Source of the DNA: Branchiostoma floridae
Taxonomy: Eukaryota > Chordata > Leptocardii > Amphioxiformes > Branchiostomatidae
Direction of reading: 5' to 3'
Assembly: GCF_000003815.2 (NCBI RefSeq)
Contig: NC_049992.1
Span: 452,768 to 485,183, forward strand
Length of the DNA: 32,416 nucleotides
Shown here: positions 17,185 through 27,754 of the stretch, piece after piece
How the letters are laid out: each line of letters starts with the position of its first letter
How positions within the stretch are numbered: position 1 is the stretch's first letter
Made by a program: the position numbers and the translations under genes
The notes under the pieces: model-generated
Seen by the model: the letters and a program-made list of their open reading frames with translations, nothing else
Database searches by the model: none
Told to the model about the DNA's origin: nothing

Positions 17185-20100
17185 GTAGGTTCTACGGTTG
17201 GACTCCGTCAGGCCGCGGTCACATAGGTCGTGCGATCGTCGTACGATCGCTAACTTTGGGCAATTTGGAGGGGGAAAAGGACGTTTCCTGCAAAGTTCAA
17301 CTGTGTTGGTAAACAAAATGCTGTTTTAGATCCATGTCGGAGGTCTGTCACCCCCCCCCCCCCCCCCAATGTCCTACGTGAGAGATCGTATGACTGTCGC
17401 ACGACATGCGTCTTGTGTGATCGCTCCCGTTGGTCAAATGCATCATACGACAGACTGACGACAACGAATTCGCAGGATAGTCGCGAATGTGTCATACGGC
17501 ATTCGGATGTCTTGTTATTGAAAATTTTGACATGCATCCTTCTAACGGTTGTTTCTGTCATATCCTTACCCTAAAAGTCTCACTACAAAAAAATGTGACT
17601 GGACTTTTGATGATTGTAAGATAAGCCCCCAAAATCATCGACTACATTCTTTAAAAACATCACCATTGTTTGTTGGGAGGCGTTTTGTTTGATCACCTTT
17701 GACCTAGAGTCCGTTGTTTATTGATCTGTAAGCTTAACGGCGTCAAACTTTTGATGGTTCAAAGCAAACCAAACATCTGCCAGATGACATTTTCGGCAGC
17801 CAATAATGATCAATAATACGGCCAGTGTTCGCTCGACCGGCATTCGCAGGTCGAGCCCGGTTCAGTGTTGCAGGGCGGACAACATCATTGACGATGCCTG
17901 TGATCCACGTGTATTGCGTTGTGGCGATTAATCCTAATGAAAACAAAAACACCATTTGCGCCATGTTGCCTTTCCAGTGGACTTTCCACTAGACCCGAGT
18001 TCTTCGAGCGTGCTTGTAGCAGTATCTGTGCTTGTCACAGTACCTGTGTATTATTCCATTTTACAAATGTGATATAATTCAAGCTATGAATAGTACTAAG
18101 TTACATACATTGCACGATTCAAGTTATACCGCTTGTATTTTGTAAACAGTGGAGCTGCCACCCGGCGTTCTTCGTTCATTTATTCATTCATCCATCCATC
18201 CATTAATCCATTCATTCATTCATCCACCCATTCATCTATCCATCCATCCATCCATCTATCCGTTCCTTCCTTTCTTCATTCCTTCATCCATCCATCCAGT
18301 CAGTCATTCATCCATCCACCCATCTATTTATCCATCCATCCATCCATCGTTCGGTCCTTCCTTCCTTCATTCCTTCATTCATTCTTGCCGTTCCAGTGGA
18401 GCTGCCACCCGGCGTTCTTCGTGACGTACCGCGTGCTGGCTGCCGTGTACCTGGCGGGCGTCACGTGTTTTGACGGCGTGTACCACGGCCTGAGTCTGGA
18501 CCACGGGTACAAGGTGCTTCTGTACCTGCCCAACCTCACTCTGGTACTCATCGCGGGTTACTTCGTCCTCACGGCGACTCTCACGGTCTTCTATAACTTA
18601 CCAGGTAACGTTAGTTCACCTTTATCCATGGGGTAACCAATATCCGCGGGGTATCCAATATCCGTGGTATGAATCAGCGGTACCAGTGGTCCTGCTGTAC
18701 CTCCCCAACCTCACGGCGACTCTGACGGTCTTCTACAACTTACCAGGTAACGTTTGTTCACCTTTATCCGCGGGGTAACCTATATCCGTTGTCTCTGCTG
18801 CTGTGCCTCCCCTATCTCACTCTGGTACTCATCGCGGCTTACTTCGTCCTCACGGCGACTCTCACAGTCTTCTATAACTTACCAGGTAACGTTAGTTCAC
18901 CTTTATCCGGGGGCTAGCCTATATCCGTTGTCTGTACTGTTGTTCCAACTTCACACTGCTTCTCATCGCCACCTACTCCGTACTCACGGCGACTATGACG
19001 GTCTTCGAAACTTACCAGGTTTGTTCACCTTTATTCGCGGGGTAACCTATATCCGTTGTCTGAACCTGCGGTACAAAGTCCTGCTGTACCTCCCCAACAT
19101 CACGCTGGTTCTCATCGCGACTTACTTCGTCCTCACGGCGACTCTCACGGTCTTCTATAACTTACCAGGTGACGTTAGTTCACCTTTATCCGCGGGGTAA
19201 CCTATATCCGTTGTCTGAACCAGCGGTACAAAGTCCTGCTGTACCTCCTTATCGCCGCCTACTCCGTACTCTGGCGGTCTTCTATAACTTACCAAGCTGG
19301 ACAGACTTCTGGTCTGGTCTGGTCTGTGTGAATAGGTGATCACTAGGGGTGGGTACCGGTACAGAAAATTCAGGTCCAGGTCCGGTTCAGGTCCAGGTCC
19401 GGACCTGAACCTGATTCATTATGTGAGAATGGACGGTACTCAAAACAATGGTCCATTTCTCAACATAGAAGTCTGTTTTGTGCAGTAGTTGACTCCCACT
19501 GGCGTTTAAAAATTCTACAAGGCTATAAACTGCCTTTGTACTATTGACTGTAAAACTTGAGAAATGACTATATGGGCTCTACTCTACTTCCCTCTTGTTA
19601 TTTTCCTCGACCGGTAAGCCCCAAAACGTGTGAATTCCTTATCATATAATCTGTTCATTTTCCAATAGGTCCAACATCCGGTCTACCAATTTTTTCAGGT
19701 CTGGTTTTTCTGGACCGGTCCAATAAGAAAAACCCAGCCCTAGTGATCACTATAGAAAGGATTCTTAAAGCCTGTGTGCCTTTGAGGCCCTTTATCACAT
19801 AGGCCACAATACTAGTAGTAATTGTGAAATAACTGTATATTCCACCACAGGTTCCTCCTACACCCCCTTACTCCGGCGCGCTCTACCGTGGTACCTAAAG
19901 CTCGCCTGGCTCCTCTACAACGTCACCGCCGGTACCAGCGCCCTGGTCACCGTGGTACACTGGGCCGTGGTACGGGAAAGCAACCAGCACACCATCGACT
20001 CAGTCATCGATGTAAACAAATACGTCTTAAACGTGACTTTCTTGTTCGTAGAACTTATTTTCTCAGGGGTTCCGGTAAGACTTTTACACTGTGTGTACCC

Positions 20101-20383
20101 CATGATTTGGACAGCTCTATACTTAGTGGGACTTGTTGTATACTGGGGGATGGGAGGTACGGGGGTTAATGGACAAACTTGGGTGTACGTTTTTATAGAT
20201 TATGATAAGAGCTGGGGACTAGCCGTAGCGTACAGTCTTGCTGCAGTATTTGTAGCAGCGCCGGTGTCACATGGTCTCTGGTTTGTCCTGTACAAAATAA
20301 GACGCAATATTGTCTGCATAACGTGTTCCAGGGGCAGTACACGAGCGCCTCCTACCGCCCAGTCAGAAACTACACCGTTGTGA
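17083..20383 (+). CDS. Rolling stone-like membrane protein (join 17083-17184, 18397-18604, 19851-20383)
   Basis: Three exons (102, 208, 533 nt) give 280 residues, close to the usual Rolling stone length. In Drosophila, rost is needed for myoblast fusion; the role in this organism is unknown. The N-terminus is Cys-rich and cytosolic-looking, with the family-like F-V-K-S-Q|W junction at exon 1/2. Hydrophobic segments lie at roughly residues 43-62, 78-102, 117-142, 157-176, 182-203 and 219-243. SGVPVRLLHCVYP and VYVFIDY are family-like blocks. The C-terminal tail is polar (R-G-S-T-R-A-P-P...). Splice sites: CAG|GTAGGT, TTCCAG|TGG, CCAG|GTAACG, CCACAG|GT. Intron 2 holds five echoes of the exon 2 end. 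Confidence 0.85.
17185..18149. other. Rolling stone-like intron 1
   Basis: Unassigned. A 17-base C tract near 17350 and CGATCGTCGTACGATCG-type inverted sequence near 17228-17248 suggest a degraded inverted-repeat element. No exon seen. Confidence 0.45.
18150..18396 (+). repeat. Exon 2 start echo plus (CATC/CATT)n microsatellite
   Basis: 18150-18173 repeats the first ~24 nt of exon 2 (TGGAGCTGCCACCCGGCG...) with an AG before it. About 210 bp of CATC/CATT/TTCC microsatellite follow up to the true exon at 18397. The echo is out of frame with the real exon (247-bp offset) and meets a stop, so it is not an alternative exon. Confidence 0.85.
18397..18604 (+). CDS. Rolling stone-like exon 2
   Basis: 208 nt, phase 0 to phase 1. 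Encodes two hydrophobic segments; ends AACTTACCAG|GTAACG. Confidence 0.85.
18605..19300 (+). pseudogene. Five tandem echoes of the exon 2 3' end
   Basis: Copies of the last 50-110 nt of exon 2 (CTCACGGCGACTCTCACGG, TTCTATAACTTACCAG) end at about 18746, 18885, 19018, 19168 and 19295, 127-150 bp apart. Between them is GTTCACCTTTATCCGCGGGG and TAACCTATATCCGTT. The first four keep a GT after ACCAG; the last reads ACCAAGC. Divergence varies among copies. Confidence 0.85.
19336..19750. mobile_element. hAT-like non-autonomous element with 8-bp target duplication
   Basis: Element 19344-19742 starts TAGGGGTGGGTACCGGTAC and ends AACCCAGCCCTA, flanked on both sides by GTGATCAC. The 8-bp duplication and (T/C)AGGGGTGGG end fit hAT. 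The interior has repeated CAGGTCCAGGTCCGG near 19371-19400. Related sequence is at 23375-23597. Confidence 0.75.
19851..20383 (+). CDS. Rolling stone-like exon 3 (terminal)
   Basis: 533 nt, phase 1 entry, 177 codons then TGA. Encodes four hydrophobic segments and the polar tail. Acceptor TCCACCACAG. Confidence 0.87.
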
Positions 20384-20514
20384 AATGATGTTTCTTCGAC
20401 TGTAACATTGCCTGTACATGTTTATATGCAATTTCTAAAGAACGATTGTTTGTAGACAACTACTAGTATCAAAGTGATTATTGTGTTGTTCAGCTTAATG
20501 TTAGGACAATACGG

Positions 20515-20711
20515 GTTCACCTTTCTCCGCAGAGTAACCTATACCCGTTATTTTTACAGACAGGGTATCAAGCCGACGTATGATGGTTTCAAACTGAAAT
20601 ATTTTGAATATGTTACAAAATTGAAACCACTGTACAGCAACTTGATACCCCCAAATACTCTGTTTTTAAAACAGGTTAACGTATATAGGTTACCAGTGGA
20701 TAAAGGTGAAC
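20515..20711. mobile_element. Inverted-repeat element in the Rolling stone-like 3' region
   Basis: GTTCACCTTTCTCCGCAGAG...TAACCTATACCCGTTA at the left is mirrored by TAACGTATATAGGTTACC...GATAAAGGTGAAC at the right (~35 bp). The same end sequence is the linker in the exon-2 echo array at 18605-19300. Confidence 0.75.
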
Positions 20712-20893
20712 TAGCGTTACCTTTGTTTTAACGTCATCTTTACCCGAGTATCTTCAGATTTTGCTGTTCACCAGTTTTACTGTATGTGAAACTTCACGTT
20801 ATACTGAACAGATATTATGGAGCTTTTAACTATGTTGTTGTACATGTTTCCTTTGAAAGATATATACGTAGTGTATGTTCATAGAATATTTCA

Positions 20894-20899
20894 AATAAA
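20894..20899 (+). terminator. Candidate poly(A) signal of the Rolling stone-like gene
   Basis: AATAAA 511 nt after the stop, followed by T- and GT-containing sequence (GTGATTTTGCGTCC) within about 25-40 nt. Confidence 0.5.
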
Positions 20900-21237
20900 G
20901 TCAACTTATTCGGGAAGACGTGATTTTGCGTCCTATGAAACTTTACACGAATCGGTTCCACGAACACCTTCCGTGAAGCATTGGGGATTTTAGCCACTCA
21001 GTGGCGCCCCCTATCTTTTACGAATCACATTGCACCAAGTGAGACAGACTACAATAAGATGCTGCAGCCTCGGCTCAGTCTCGACGTTCTACGCAGTTTT
21101 TACAGGAGAGGAGGAGAATGGGCACTCATTAAGAGATGTACTTTAAGAATGTCGCAAAAAGACTAGTAAAGCACTGAGCCAGATCCTAACCTCACATCTG
21201 CTTGAAAGTTTGCATAATGTTCCTATGAGGTACATCT
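20900..21237. other. Unassigned intergenic sequence
   Basis: No repeat or exon recognised. Short frames lack any family similarity. Confidence 0.5.
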
Positions 21238-21715
21238 TAGCCTGGTATCCAGCCGTAATATAGCTCCCGAGTCTCTTCTCTCCTCTTTGCAATTACAGTC
21301 AAACCTGTATTATGGGCCACCTCTACAGAGGGGCCACCTGTCCATAGTGGCCACTTTTTGTCGGTCCCTTGGGTATTTTATCTACAAGTTACCACCTCTA
21401 TACAGAGGCCACCTGTCTATAGTGGCCAAATTTGTCCGGTCCCTTGAGTGGCCGCTATAGACAGGTTTGACTGTACAGTCAAACCTGTATTAGGGGCCAC
21501 CTCTACAGAGGGGCCACCTGTCCATAGTGGCCACTTTTTGTCGGTCCCTTGGGTATTCTATCTACAAGTTACCACCTCTATACAGAGGCCACCTGTCTAT
21601 AATGGCCAAATTTGTCCGGTCCCTTGAGTGGCCGCTATAGACAGGTTTGACTGTACGTAATTGCAAAGAGGAGAGAAGAGACTCGGGAGCTATATTACGG
21701 CTGGATACCAGGCTA
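21238..21715. mobile_element. 59-bp perfect inverted repeat enclosing two tandem ACAGTCAAACCTGT elements
   Basis: Arms 21238-21296 and 21657-21715 are perfectly complementary (TAGCCTGGTATCC... / ...GGATACCAGGCTA). Between them are two 180-bp copies (21295-21474 and 21475-21654), each with ACAGTCAAACCTGT and (A)CAGGTTTGACTGT ends and internal GGCCACCTGT / TAGTGGCC repeats. ACATCT directly flanks both outer ends. Confidence 0.9.
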
Positions 21716-22136
21716 GCACATCTCCCACAAAGAACAAAATTCGGGTAAAATATGAAATGACCCGATGAAATCGTGATCCGTTTACCTAGTTGCTTGGTTT
21801 ATCTTGAATCATGTTTTACCTGGGTGTCTATTATTACCTTCATGGTTTTTCTTTTCTTTTGGAAATGTAACGTTATATTTAATTCAGAAATTGAAGAGCG
21901 GCCTAAATTGTAACTGGATGTTCCTAATAGTAACCTGCGCCAGAAGAACGCTATGTTTGACACTGAAATCTGTATGAGTGATAAATTTTTGAGGGCGACG
22001 CTTCCGCAACATATTTTATCATGTTCAGAGCCGAAGGCCGGGAGGCTCGGAGAAATTTTGAAATCTGGACCCTTTGAAACGCAATTTCCTGCATTTTCAT
22101 GGGTTCTATCTGGCATTTGACTTCGTGTGTATAGTA
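21716..22136. other. Unassigned intergenic sequence
   Basis: AT-rich, no exon or repeat that I can support. Confidence 0.5.
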
Positions 22137-22325
22137 TAACGGGTTACGAAGAATTTCTTGGTAACGCTTAACGGTGAATTCGGGATAACAAATAACGCTT
22201 AACTTGAATTAAAACGACCAATAACGCTTCACGAAGAATATACCGATAACGATTAACGTTGAATTAGAGCGGGTCGGTAACGATTAACGGTGAATTAAAA
22301 TGCCTCGTAACGCTTAACGGAAAAA
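22137..22325. repeat. Degenerate ~30-bp minisatellite, (A/G)TAACGCTTAACGGTGAATT
   Basis: Units start at about 22161, 22192, 22221, 22246, 22277 and 22307 (spacing 25-31 bp), with a decayed unit before the first. The core TAACG(C/A)TTAACG is kept while the AT-rich linkers vary. Confidence 0.8.
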
Positions 22326-23374
22326 GGCATGCAGACCCTCTTTGATCAATGAGGTTAAAAGGATAAAAGGGGCTTTAAAATACGTAGACTTTTGATATCA
22401 CCTCCTGAGACCCATTTCTTGGAACAGCGTTACGTATTACGGTAAGGACAGTCACACAACACCTCTTGCATACATCAGCCCCGCTCTATATAAATATAGC
22501 GAGCTGCGCGCTGTAAAACCTAACCTGGAATTCAGTCTACCGTGGATTGGCCAGGCTACCTTCGGGACAGGAGGGTCTTTCCACCGCCCGGGTAATCTTT
22601 CACATCCGGTAGGAGTTTTGCTGGCCGGCAAATTAACTCCCACTGGGCTAAAGTCTAACCGCGTGAAAATCCTACCGGGTGTTTCCCTCCAACCTCTGCT
22701 TGGAGAGTACCGGGTGTGGCCGATTACCCAGGCGGCTGGGAGCTACACTGCCCCCCGTACAAAGCCTAACTACGGTATTCCGAGCCAGTAGTAGACTGGA
22801 TTCCAGGTTTATGTAAACCCACCCACACAGCTCTTGACTGCAGATGAAACAACGCGTGCTCTGAATAATCCCTTCCGTCTCCGCGTCCCAGATACATAAA
22901 TCCCAACGCCGGAAACATCAAACGTACAGAATCTTTTCTCCCAGATCCTGATTTATCTGAAAATGACTGTCGGCGAGACTCAAGGTTAGAATGAGCAAGG
23001 TGACCTTGGAGACCTGTCATGGCGACAAGGACATCTGTTCCGGGCACATGTCGCCCCCCTCCCCACCCCACTGACCTACTTTCCACACGTTATCACAATA
23101 CTGTAGATCTGCACATGTTTGCGTTGATTTTATCGTCTCTTCATCGGGAAAGCATGACGCTGCAAATATCTTTCCACTGCATCATCATTGTAGCACAGAA
23201 TCGTTTCCACAGCAACCGTTTAAAACATTGGAAAAAACTCCTTTCTCAAATTACTGAGAAATTAATTCCCGGCGAAAATAAATGACTCTACGGTACTGGG
23301 ACCAGCCAATACTTATAAGTGATTCCCTGGAAAAGATAGCCGCAGGAAGACATTATAATGCCCTTGGATAGACA
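22326..23374. other. Unassigned sequence with a solo MITE end
   Basis: CCAACCTCTGCTTGGAGAGTACC at 22689-22711 carries the end shared with the hairpin MITEs at 12348 and 30778, but has no partner. A GC-rich stretch 22450-22700 contains short inverted pieces (CCGGTAGGA / TCCTACCGG). No exon supported. Confidence 0.45.
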
Positions 23375-23597
23375 CTTGGGGTGGGTACCACAGTGTACAG
23401 GTACAAAACCGGGTTTTCTTGTTCAGTTGTTGGACTGGTAAAAAAACTGGCCTGAAAAAAATCAGTAGACCGGATTTTGGAGCGATTAGAAAATGAACAG
23501 ATTATATCGGCACTTAATGGCTGCGGGCGCTGGACGTTAACGTGTTTTGAGTTTTATTGTCACCTGACCTGAATTTTCCGTACCGGTACCCACCCTA
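23375..23597. mobile_element. Diverged hAT-like element copy
   Basis: Starts TTGGGGTGGGTACC and ends GGTACCCACCCTA; the interior shares TTTTGG...AAAATGAACAGATTAT and CAGGT-type blocks with 19344-19742, in inverted order. No clear target duplication. Confidence 0.65.
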
Positions 23598-23639
23598 GCG
23601 ACGACCGTTTACAAGACGAACCACCGCGTGGTGTGGGTA

Positions 23640-24840
23640 GCGATAACTAATGTTGTGTGACTGAAAAATCCCGATTCCACGGGTGCTTCATCAAGCTTAA
23701 CAAGGGCACATAGCTGCGAACATGAGCGTCCATATTTCACACACACCCTCCTCAATTTGCGTGGCTGTCAAGTTGAAAAACACTTCCAGCACAGGCCTCG
23801 AAATAATAAGTCTAAAGCGACCTTTACATGGTTTTGACTTTATTGATTGATTGAATTTATTTATTTGTTTATTCAGTTTTACCACATTTGTGGAAGGATT
23901 GACATAACAGGTGACTAACACCTTTGCAATATGTCAAACCAGAGACGAGACTGTAAGTTTTTGTCCACTCACACCGGAAAGGACCCTTCCTCTTTTCGAT
24001 AAGTGCGGTGGGTTCTTTAATGTGCTCGATGTGTGGCTCTCTTCAAACACGGGACCTCCGAGGGACGGCCCTAGCCGAAGCTATAGTTACTCATTTTTCA
24101 CCTGAGTGAAGTGAGGAAAGTCGTGTATAGTGCCTTTCCCAAGGTTTGTTTCGAACTCGGGACCCCCATTTAACGTCCTATCCGAGCAACGGCCCTAGCC
24201 GAAGCTAGGTACTCATTTTCACCTGAGTGAAGTGAGGAAAGTCGTGTAAAGTTCATTTCGCAAGGGCACAATATTGGTTTCGAACTCGGGACCTCTTGGG
24301 CCTGAGCTCAACGCGCTGCCGATTGCGCCACGCGATCTCACACATTCCTTGAAAATCCCGATTCCACGGGTACTTCATCAACAATTACAAGGGCACATAG
24401 CAGCGAATTTTTTCGATATTAAAGTGCGGCGGATTCTTTAACGTGCTTGAGGTGTGGCTCTCTTCAAACACGGGACCTCCATTTAACGTCCTATCCTAGG
24501 AACGGCCCTAGCCGAAGCTAGGTACATGCACTCATTTTTCACTTGAGTGAAGTGAGGAAAGTCGTGTTAAGTGCCTTTCCCAAGGGCACAAGATCGGTGG
24601 CATGGCAAGTTTTGCCAGAGCCCAAAGCGCTGCCGATTACGCGACACGATCTCACACATTCCTTGAAAATCCCGATTCCACGGGTGCTCCATCAAGACTA
24701 ACAAGGGCACATAGCTGCGAACATGAGCGGCCATATTTCACCCCCCCCCCCTCATCTGGCGTGGCTGTCAAGTTTAAAAACACTTCCAGCACAGGGCTCG
24801 GAATAAGTCCAAAGCGACCTTTACATATGTATGATATTGA
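23640..24840 (-). mobile_element. Cluster of SINE family 1 copies in tandem-like blocks
   Basis: Minus-oriented bodies at about 23995-24155, 24155-24345 and 24415-24650 share AAGTGCGGTGGGTTC-type sequence, GACGGCCCTAGCCGAAGCTA and GAGTGAAGTGAGGAAAGTCG. The middle and last have tRNA-like heads (minus strand GCGTGGCGCAATCGG-type A box, GAGTTCGAAACC B box). A second block, CCTTGAAAATCCCGATTCCA followed by AACACTTCCAGCACAG, occurs at about 23662, 24350 and 24660, so whole units were duplicated. Confidence 0.75.
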
Positions 24841-25850
24841 CTGTATCCTAGTATTTTAGAGTTATTATCATTGTTATAGGGCTCCCTTGGAAATCAGTTA
24901 CTACGTTAACTGAAGGGACTACCCTAAAGATCAATAAATAAATAAATAAATAGACAGTTTATGTTTTATTATAGTTGTTATGTACCTAAAATATTTAGCC
25001 CTTGGGTCAGAATTTGCAAGAAACTATCATAGAACTGATGAATCCTCTTACTTTAATGTTTTCATACAACAGATGTCAAGATCAAAACTACCGGGACAAT
25101 CTTTGAACATCGTTTCTGTCTGACTGAAAACGAGAGAAAGAGTGGTACTGGTAGAGGCTGTCAGATGCAAGTGATTCTGTTGCATTTGATAAGACCAAAC
25201 TTCAACACCGTGACAGAAGTAGCATTAGTTCAACTGTCATGTACATACAGGTTTCCATACATTGCACCTTTTGGAATGGCCGCGCAATAAAGTTCTTTAG
25301 ACATGAAATATGAACAATATTGTGAACAATATCGACAATATAACAGTCTTGTTAGCACTGATTTTGAGCCCTGTGACGTCCCATTATGTCTGTGACGTAA
25401 CATCATTAACCCCGAGACGGGGGGCGTCACGGACTGACGCCGACGTCATTAGTCAAGTCATTGTCTCGACACTTGGCTCCGGTGTCTTATTTCGCCTCTC
25501 CGGTGACCTTCATGCCCTTTCACGGTCACTTCCGTGAGAAAACGGACCCAAGACATCCCCCAAGACGAGCAGACGTATCCCTTTCTTACAGCACAACGTC
25601 TTAAAGTCTCGGGAACTACAGACGAAAGCATCTTAAGAGATCTTAAGATAGACGAACCGTCAGAAATTGACCATATTGAACCATTGACCGTTCTATGAGA
25701 GAACACGCCGCCATTATGTTCGGCGAGGTCCTGTGAGCGTGACCTCTGACCTGGACTGTCCGCACGCTCCAGTGCCTGTCCGTCCGGCATCAATCTCTCT
25801 CGTCAGCCTGGCGTTTCTCTTCAGACATCGGAGGGCGCAGGTGGTCTGGC
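24841..25850. other. Unassigned sequence; possible LINE 3' end and TGACG cluster
   Basis: (AATA)n tract near 24933-24950, then TAGCCCTTGGGTCAGAATTTGC near 24995-25018, similar to 28426-28450 and possibly a LINE 3' end. 25373-25450 contains five TGACG/CGTCA motifs in about 80 bp. No exon supported. Confidence 0.4.
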
Positions 25851-25854
25851 GGTT

Positions 25855-26150
25855 CTGGGTTTGAGTCCCTAGCAGGGTGGCCTTGTGGATTAGGGGTGTC
25901 ACTTAGAATCCAAAGGTTCTGGGTTCGAATCTCTAGCAAGATGGTCTTGCGGATTAGGGTTGATGACTTAGTTACAATCTGTAGGTTCCAGGTTCAAATG
26001 CCTTTAAGACCGCTATGTTATGTCTTTGAGAAACGTGCTTTACACCTTTTCCTCACACCTAGGGACATTGTTCAGATAGAAGCGCCTAGGTCTCTTGTTA
26101 TTAGAAAGGAGAGCCACGCCTAGAGTACGTTAAAGAGCCCACCACACTTA
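25855..26150 (+). mobile_element. Plus-oriented SINE family 1 copy with tandem tRNA-like heads
   Basis: Three B-box-like sites (GGGTTTGAGTCCC 25858, GGGTTCGAATCTC 25921, AGGTTCAAATGCC 25990) at 64-69-bp spacing, two of them preceded by A-box-like TTG(T/C)GGATTAGG. Then comes the body: TGCTTTACACCTTTTCCTCA and GAGCCACGCCTAGAGTACGT to CCCACCACACTTA. Confidence 0.75.
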
Positions 26151-26316
26151 TGGATATCGGCTACTTTGCTGCCTAGTGACCCCATTGTATTGCTTTCGTT
26201 GTGCGGAACCTTTGAGTCCCCGTATGAGTGGATCGAACCTTACAGTCCTGCCGTGCGCAGCTTGTACTTCCTTACCCAAACTGGTGTGTTCAACGTGGTC
26301 CAGACCTCCTAGGGTA

Positions 26317-26460
26317 CGTCACATTTCCAAACCGGGGCCCGGCCAGGCTATTTGTGGGAACGAAAAATAGAAATGTTGAGTCTCTACATGTAAAAAATAC
26401 ACACAAATAATACCCAGGATTCAAGTCTTTTGAAGTTTGGTATCTTTTATATCATGCCCG
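26317..26460. mobile_element. MITE with CGTCACATTTCCAAACCGG end, copy 2 (right end lost)
   Basis: Left end and core (ACGAAAAATAGAAATG, ACACACAAATAATACCCA) match 12068-12236; the right inverted repeat is absent. Confidence 0.75.
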
Positions 26461-27077
26461 GCTATGCGAAACAAAGAAACAACAAAAGAAGAGAAAGAGA
26501 AGGTCGCAGGTGCTGCGCGGCGATTGTGGGCACCTGTCGCGGTGTCCCTGTCCCCCGCCGCACTTATCGCCGTAAATCACCGGCCTGATCCCTCTCCCTC
26601 CGCGGGCCGCCCACACCTGAGACACGGGCTGTAAATCATCCGTGTCCCGCCGCTACGCCCGGGCCTCACGGTCACTCCATCACCCGAGTCCACGACCTCG
26701 GCTCGTTCATCATCCGCTTTGACTGACCACTCCGTTTGTTTGTCCTGGTCAGGGCTGGACAGACGGTTCCCAGTCACGGATGTGGGCCAAGAAGAAAAAG
26801 TTGTAGAGAGGAACTGGACGCCAACAGATTTGGCCAATTATCCATTACAGTTGTTACACAACTGTCTGACATGTCATCTAGATCATGGAGCTGCCCAAAA
26901 TGTCATATTTGTGTCCTGTCTCGTTAGCTTGCACTGGTAAGGCCCTGGTAAGGGCTGTGCAGAGGGGTTCCAGCTTGGGCTGTGACTCGAAAACCAAAGC
27001 TTTAGAAATGGACATGCTGCTTTCTCTGCTTGGAATTGGGGGGAGAGTAAGGTAGATGAACACACACCGTTGCCAGT
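26461..27077. other. Unassigned sequence
   Basis: GC-rich around 26500-26700. Several short overlapping frames without recognisable family sequence; no exon supported. Confidence 0.45.
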
Positions 27078-27337
27078 GCACTAGCCTAGTCTCTACCAGA
27101 CTCCGAATCGCTGGAAAATCGTAGAAATGGAACAAATAGAGAGGAATATAACCGGCCAGNNNNNNNNNNNNNNNNNNNNNNNNNNNNNNNNNNNNNNNNN
27201 NNNNNNNNNNNNNNNNNNNNNNNNNNNNNNNNNNNNNNNNNNNNNNNNNNNNNNNNNNNGCCGGCTTACTCCTCTGATTTGTTACATTTCTACGATTTTT
27301 CCAGCGATCCGGAGTCTGGTAGAGACTAGCACTAGCC
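27078..27337. mobile_element. MITE (TAGTCTCTACCAGACTCCG ends) with 9-bp target duplication, interrupted by assembly gap
   Basis: Element 27087-27328 is flanked by GCACTAGCC on both sides. Ends match 29041-29307. 100 N (27160-27259) replace the centre. Confidence 0.88.
27160..27259. other. Assembly gap of 100 N
   Basis: Exactly 100 undetermined bases, likely a placeholder of unknown size. It falls in the palindromic part of a MITE. Confidence 0.98.
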
Positions 27338-27754
27338 CCTGCTGTAGTGATTGCACAAAATGTTGTGTGGCCCAGGGCGACAGAGAGATGGGCGCCACCC
27401 TATGGACCATCTGCCATGGGAAGGACTTTAACTTTAACCTTGACTTTAACTTTACCTAACATCCAACTTTTTCCATTTTCTACACTCCTATTGGCCATGA
27501 TAACACCTGTGGTGGTTCAAAGAAAACCATCTCACAATCGGACCCTCGTGGATCTTTCACAGCCAGTACATTGAGTCGTTGCCACCTTGAACAGGAAAGA
27601 GAAGCATTGCTTCGTAAATTGGCGGTTCCCCTGATGGGTACCATGTTGCGAGGACGCTCAACTGACCGTTCCAACCATCGGGACTCCTCACATGCATCAT
27701 TTGTCTTACTGAGCCAAACACTGGGCGGGCGCGAACGGATCACCGGCAGGGTCC
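27338..27754. other. Unassigned sequence
   Basis: Contains a short (TTTAAC/CTTTAACT) tract near 27426-27456. No exon or repeat family recognised. Confidence 0.45.

Noticed and set aside
18133-18636. A 167-codon open frame with Ser/Ile/His/Pro repeats leading into Rolling stone exon 2
   Set aside because: The N-terminal part translates a CATC/CATT microsatellite and starts at a TTG. The real exon begins at the TTCCAG acceptor, matching the family's F-V-K-S-Q/W junction.
22137-22325. CRISPR-like array
   Set aside because: Repeats are degenerate, spacers are 5-12 bp and similar to each other, and the genomic context is animal.
22766-23086. A 106-codon minus-strand frame
   Set aside because: No recognisable domain, no splice partner and no paralogue in the window; not enough to support a gene.
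27127-27459. Open frame spanning the N gap
   Set aside because: Undetermined bases keep it open artificially, and both ends lie in a MITE.
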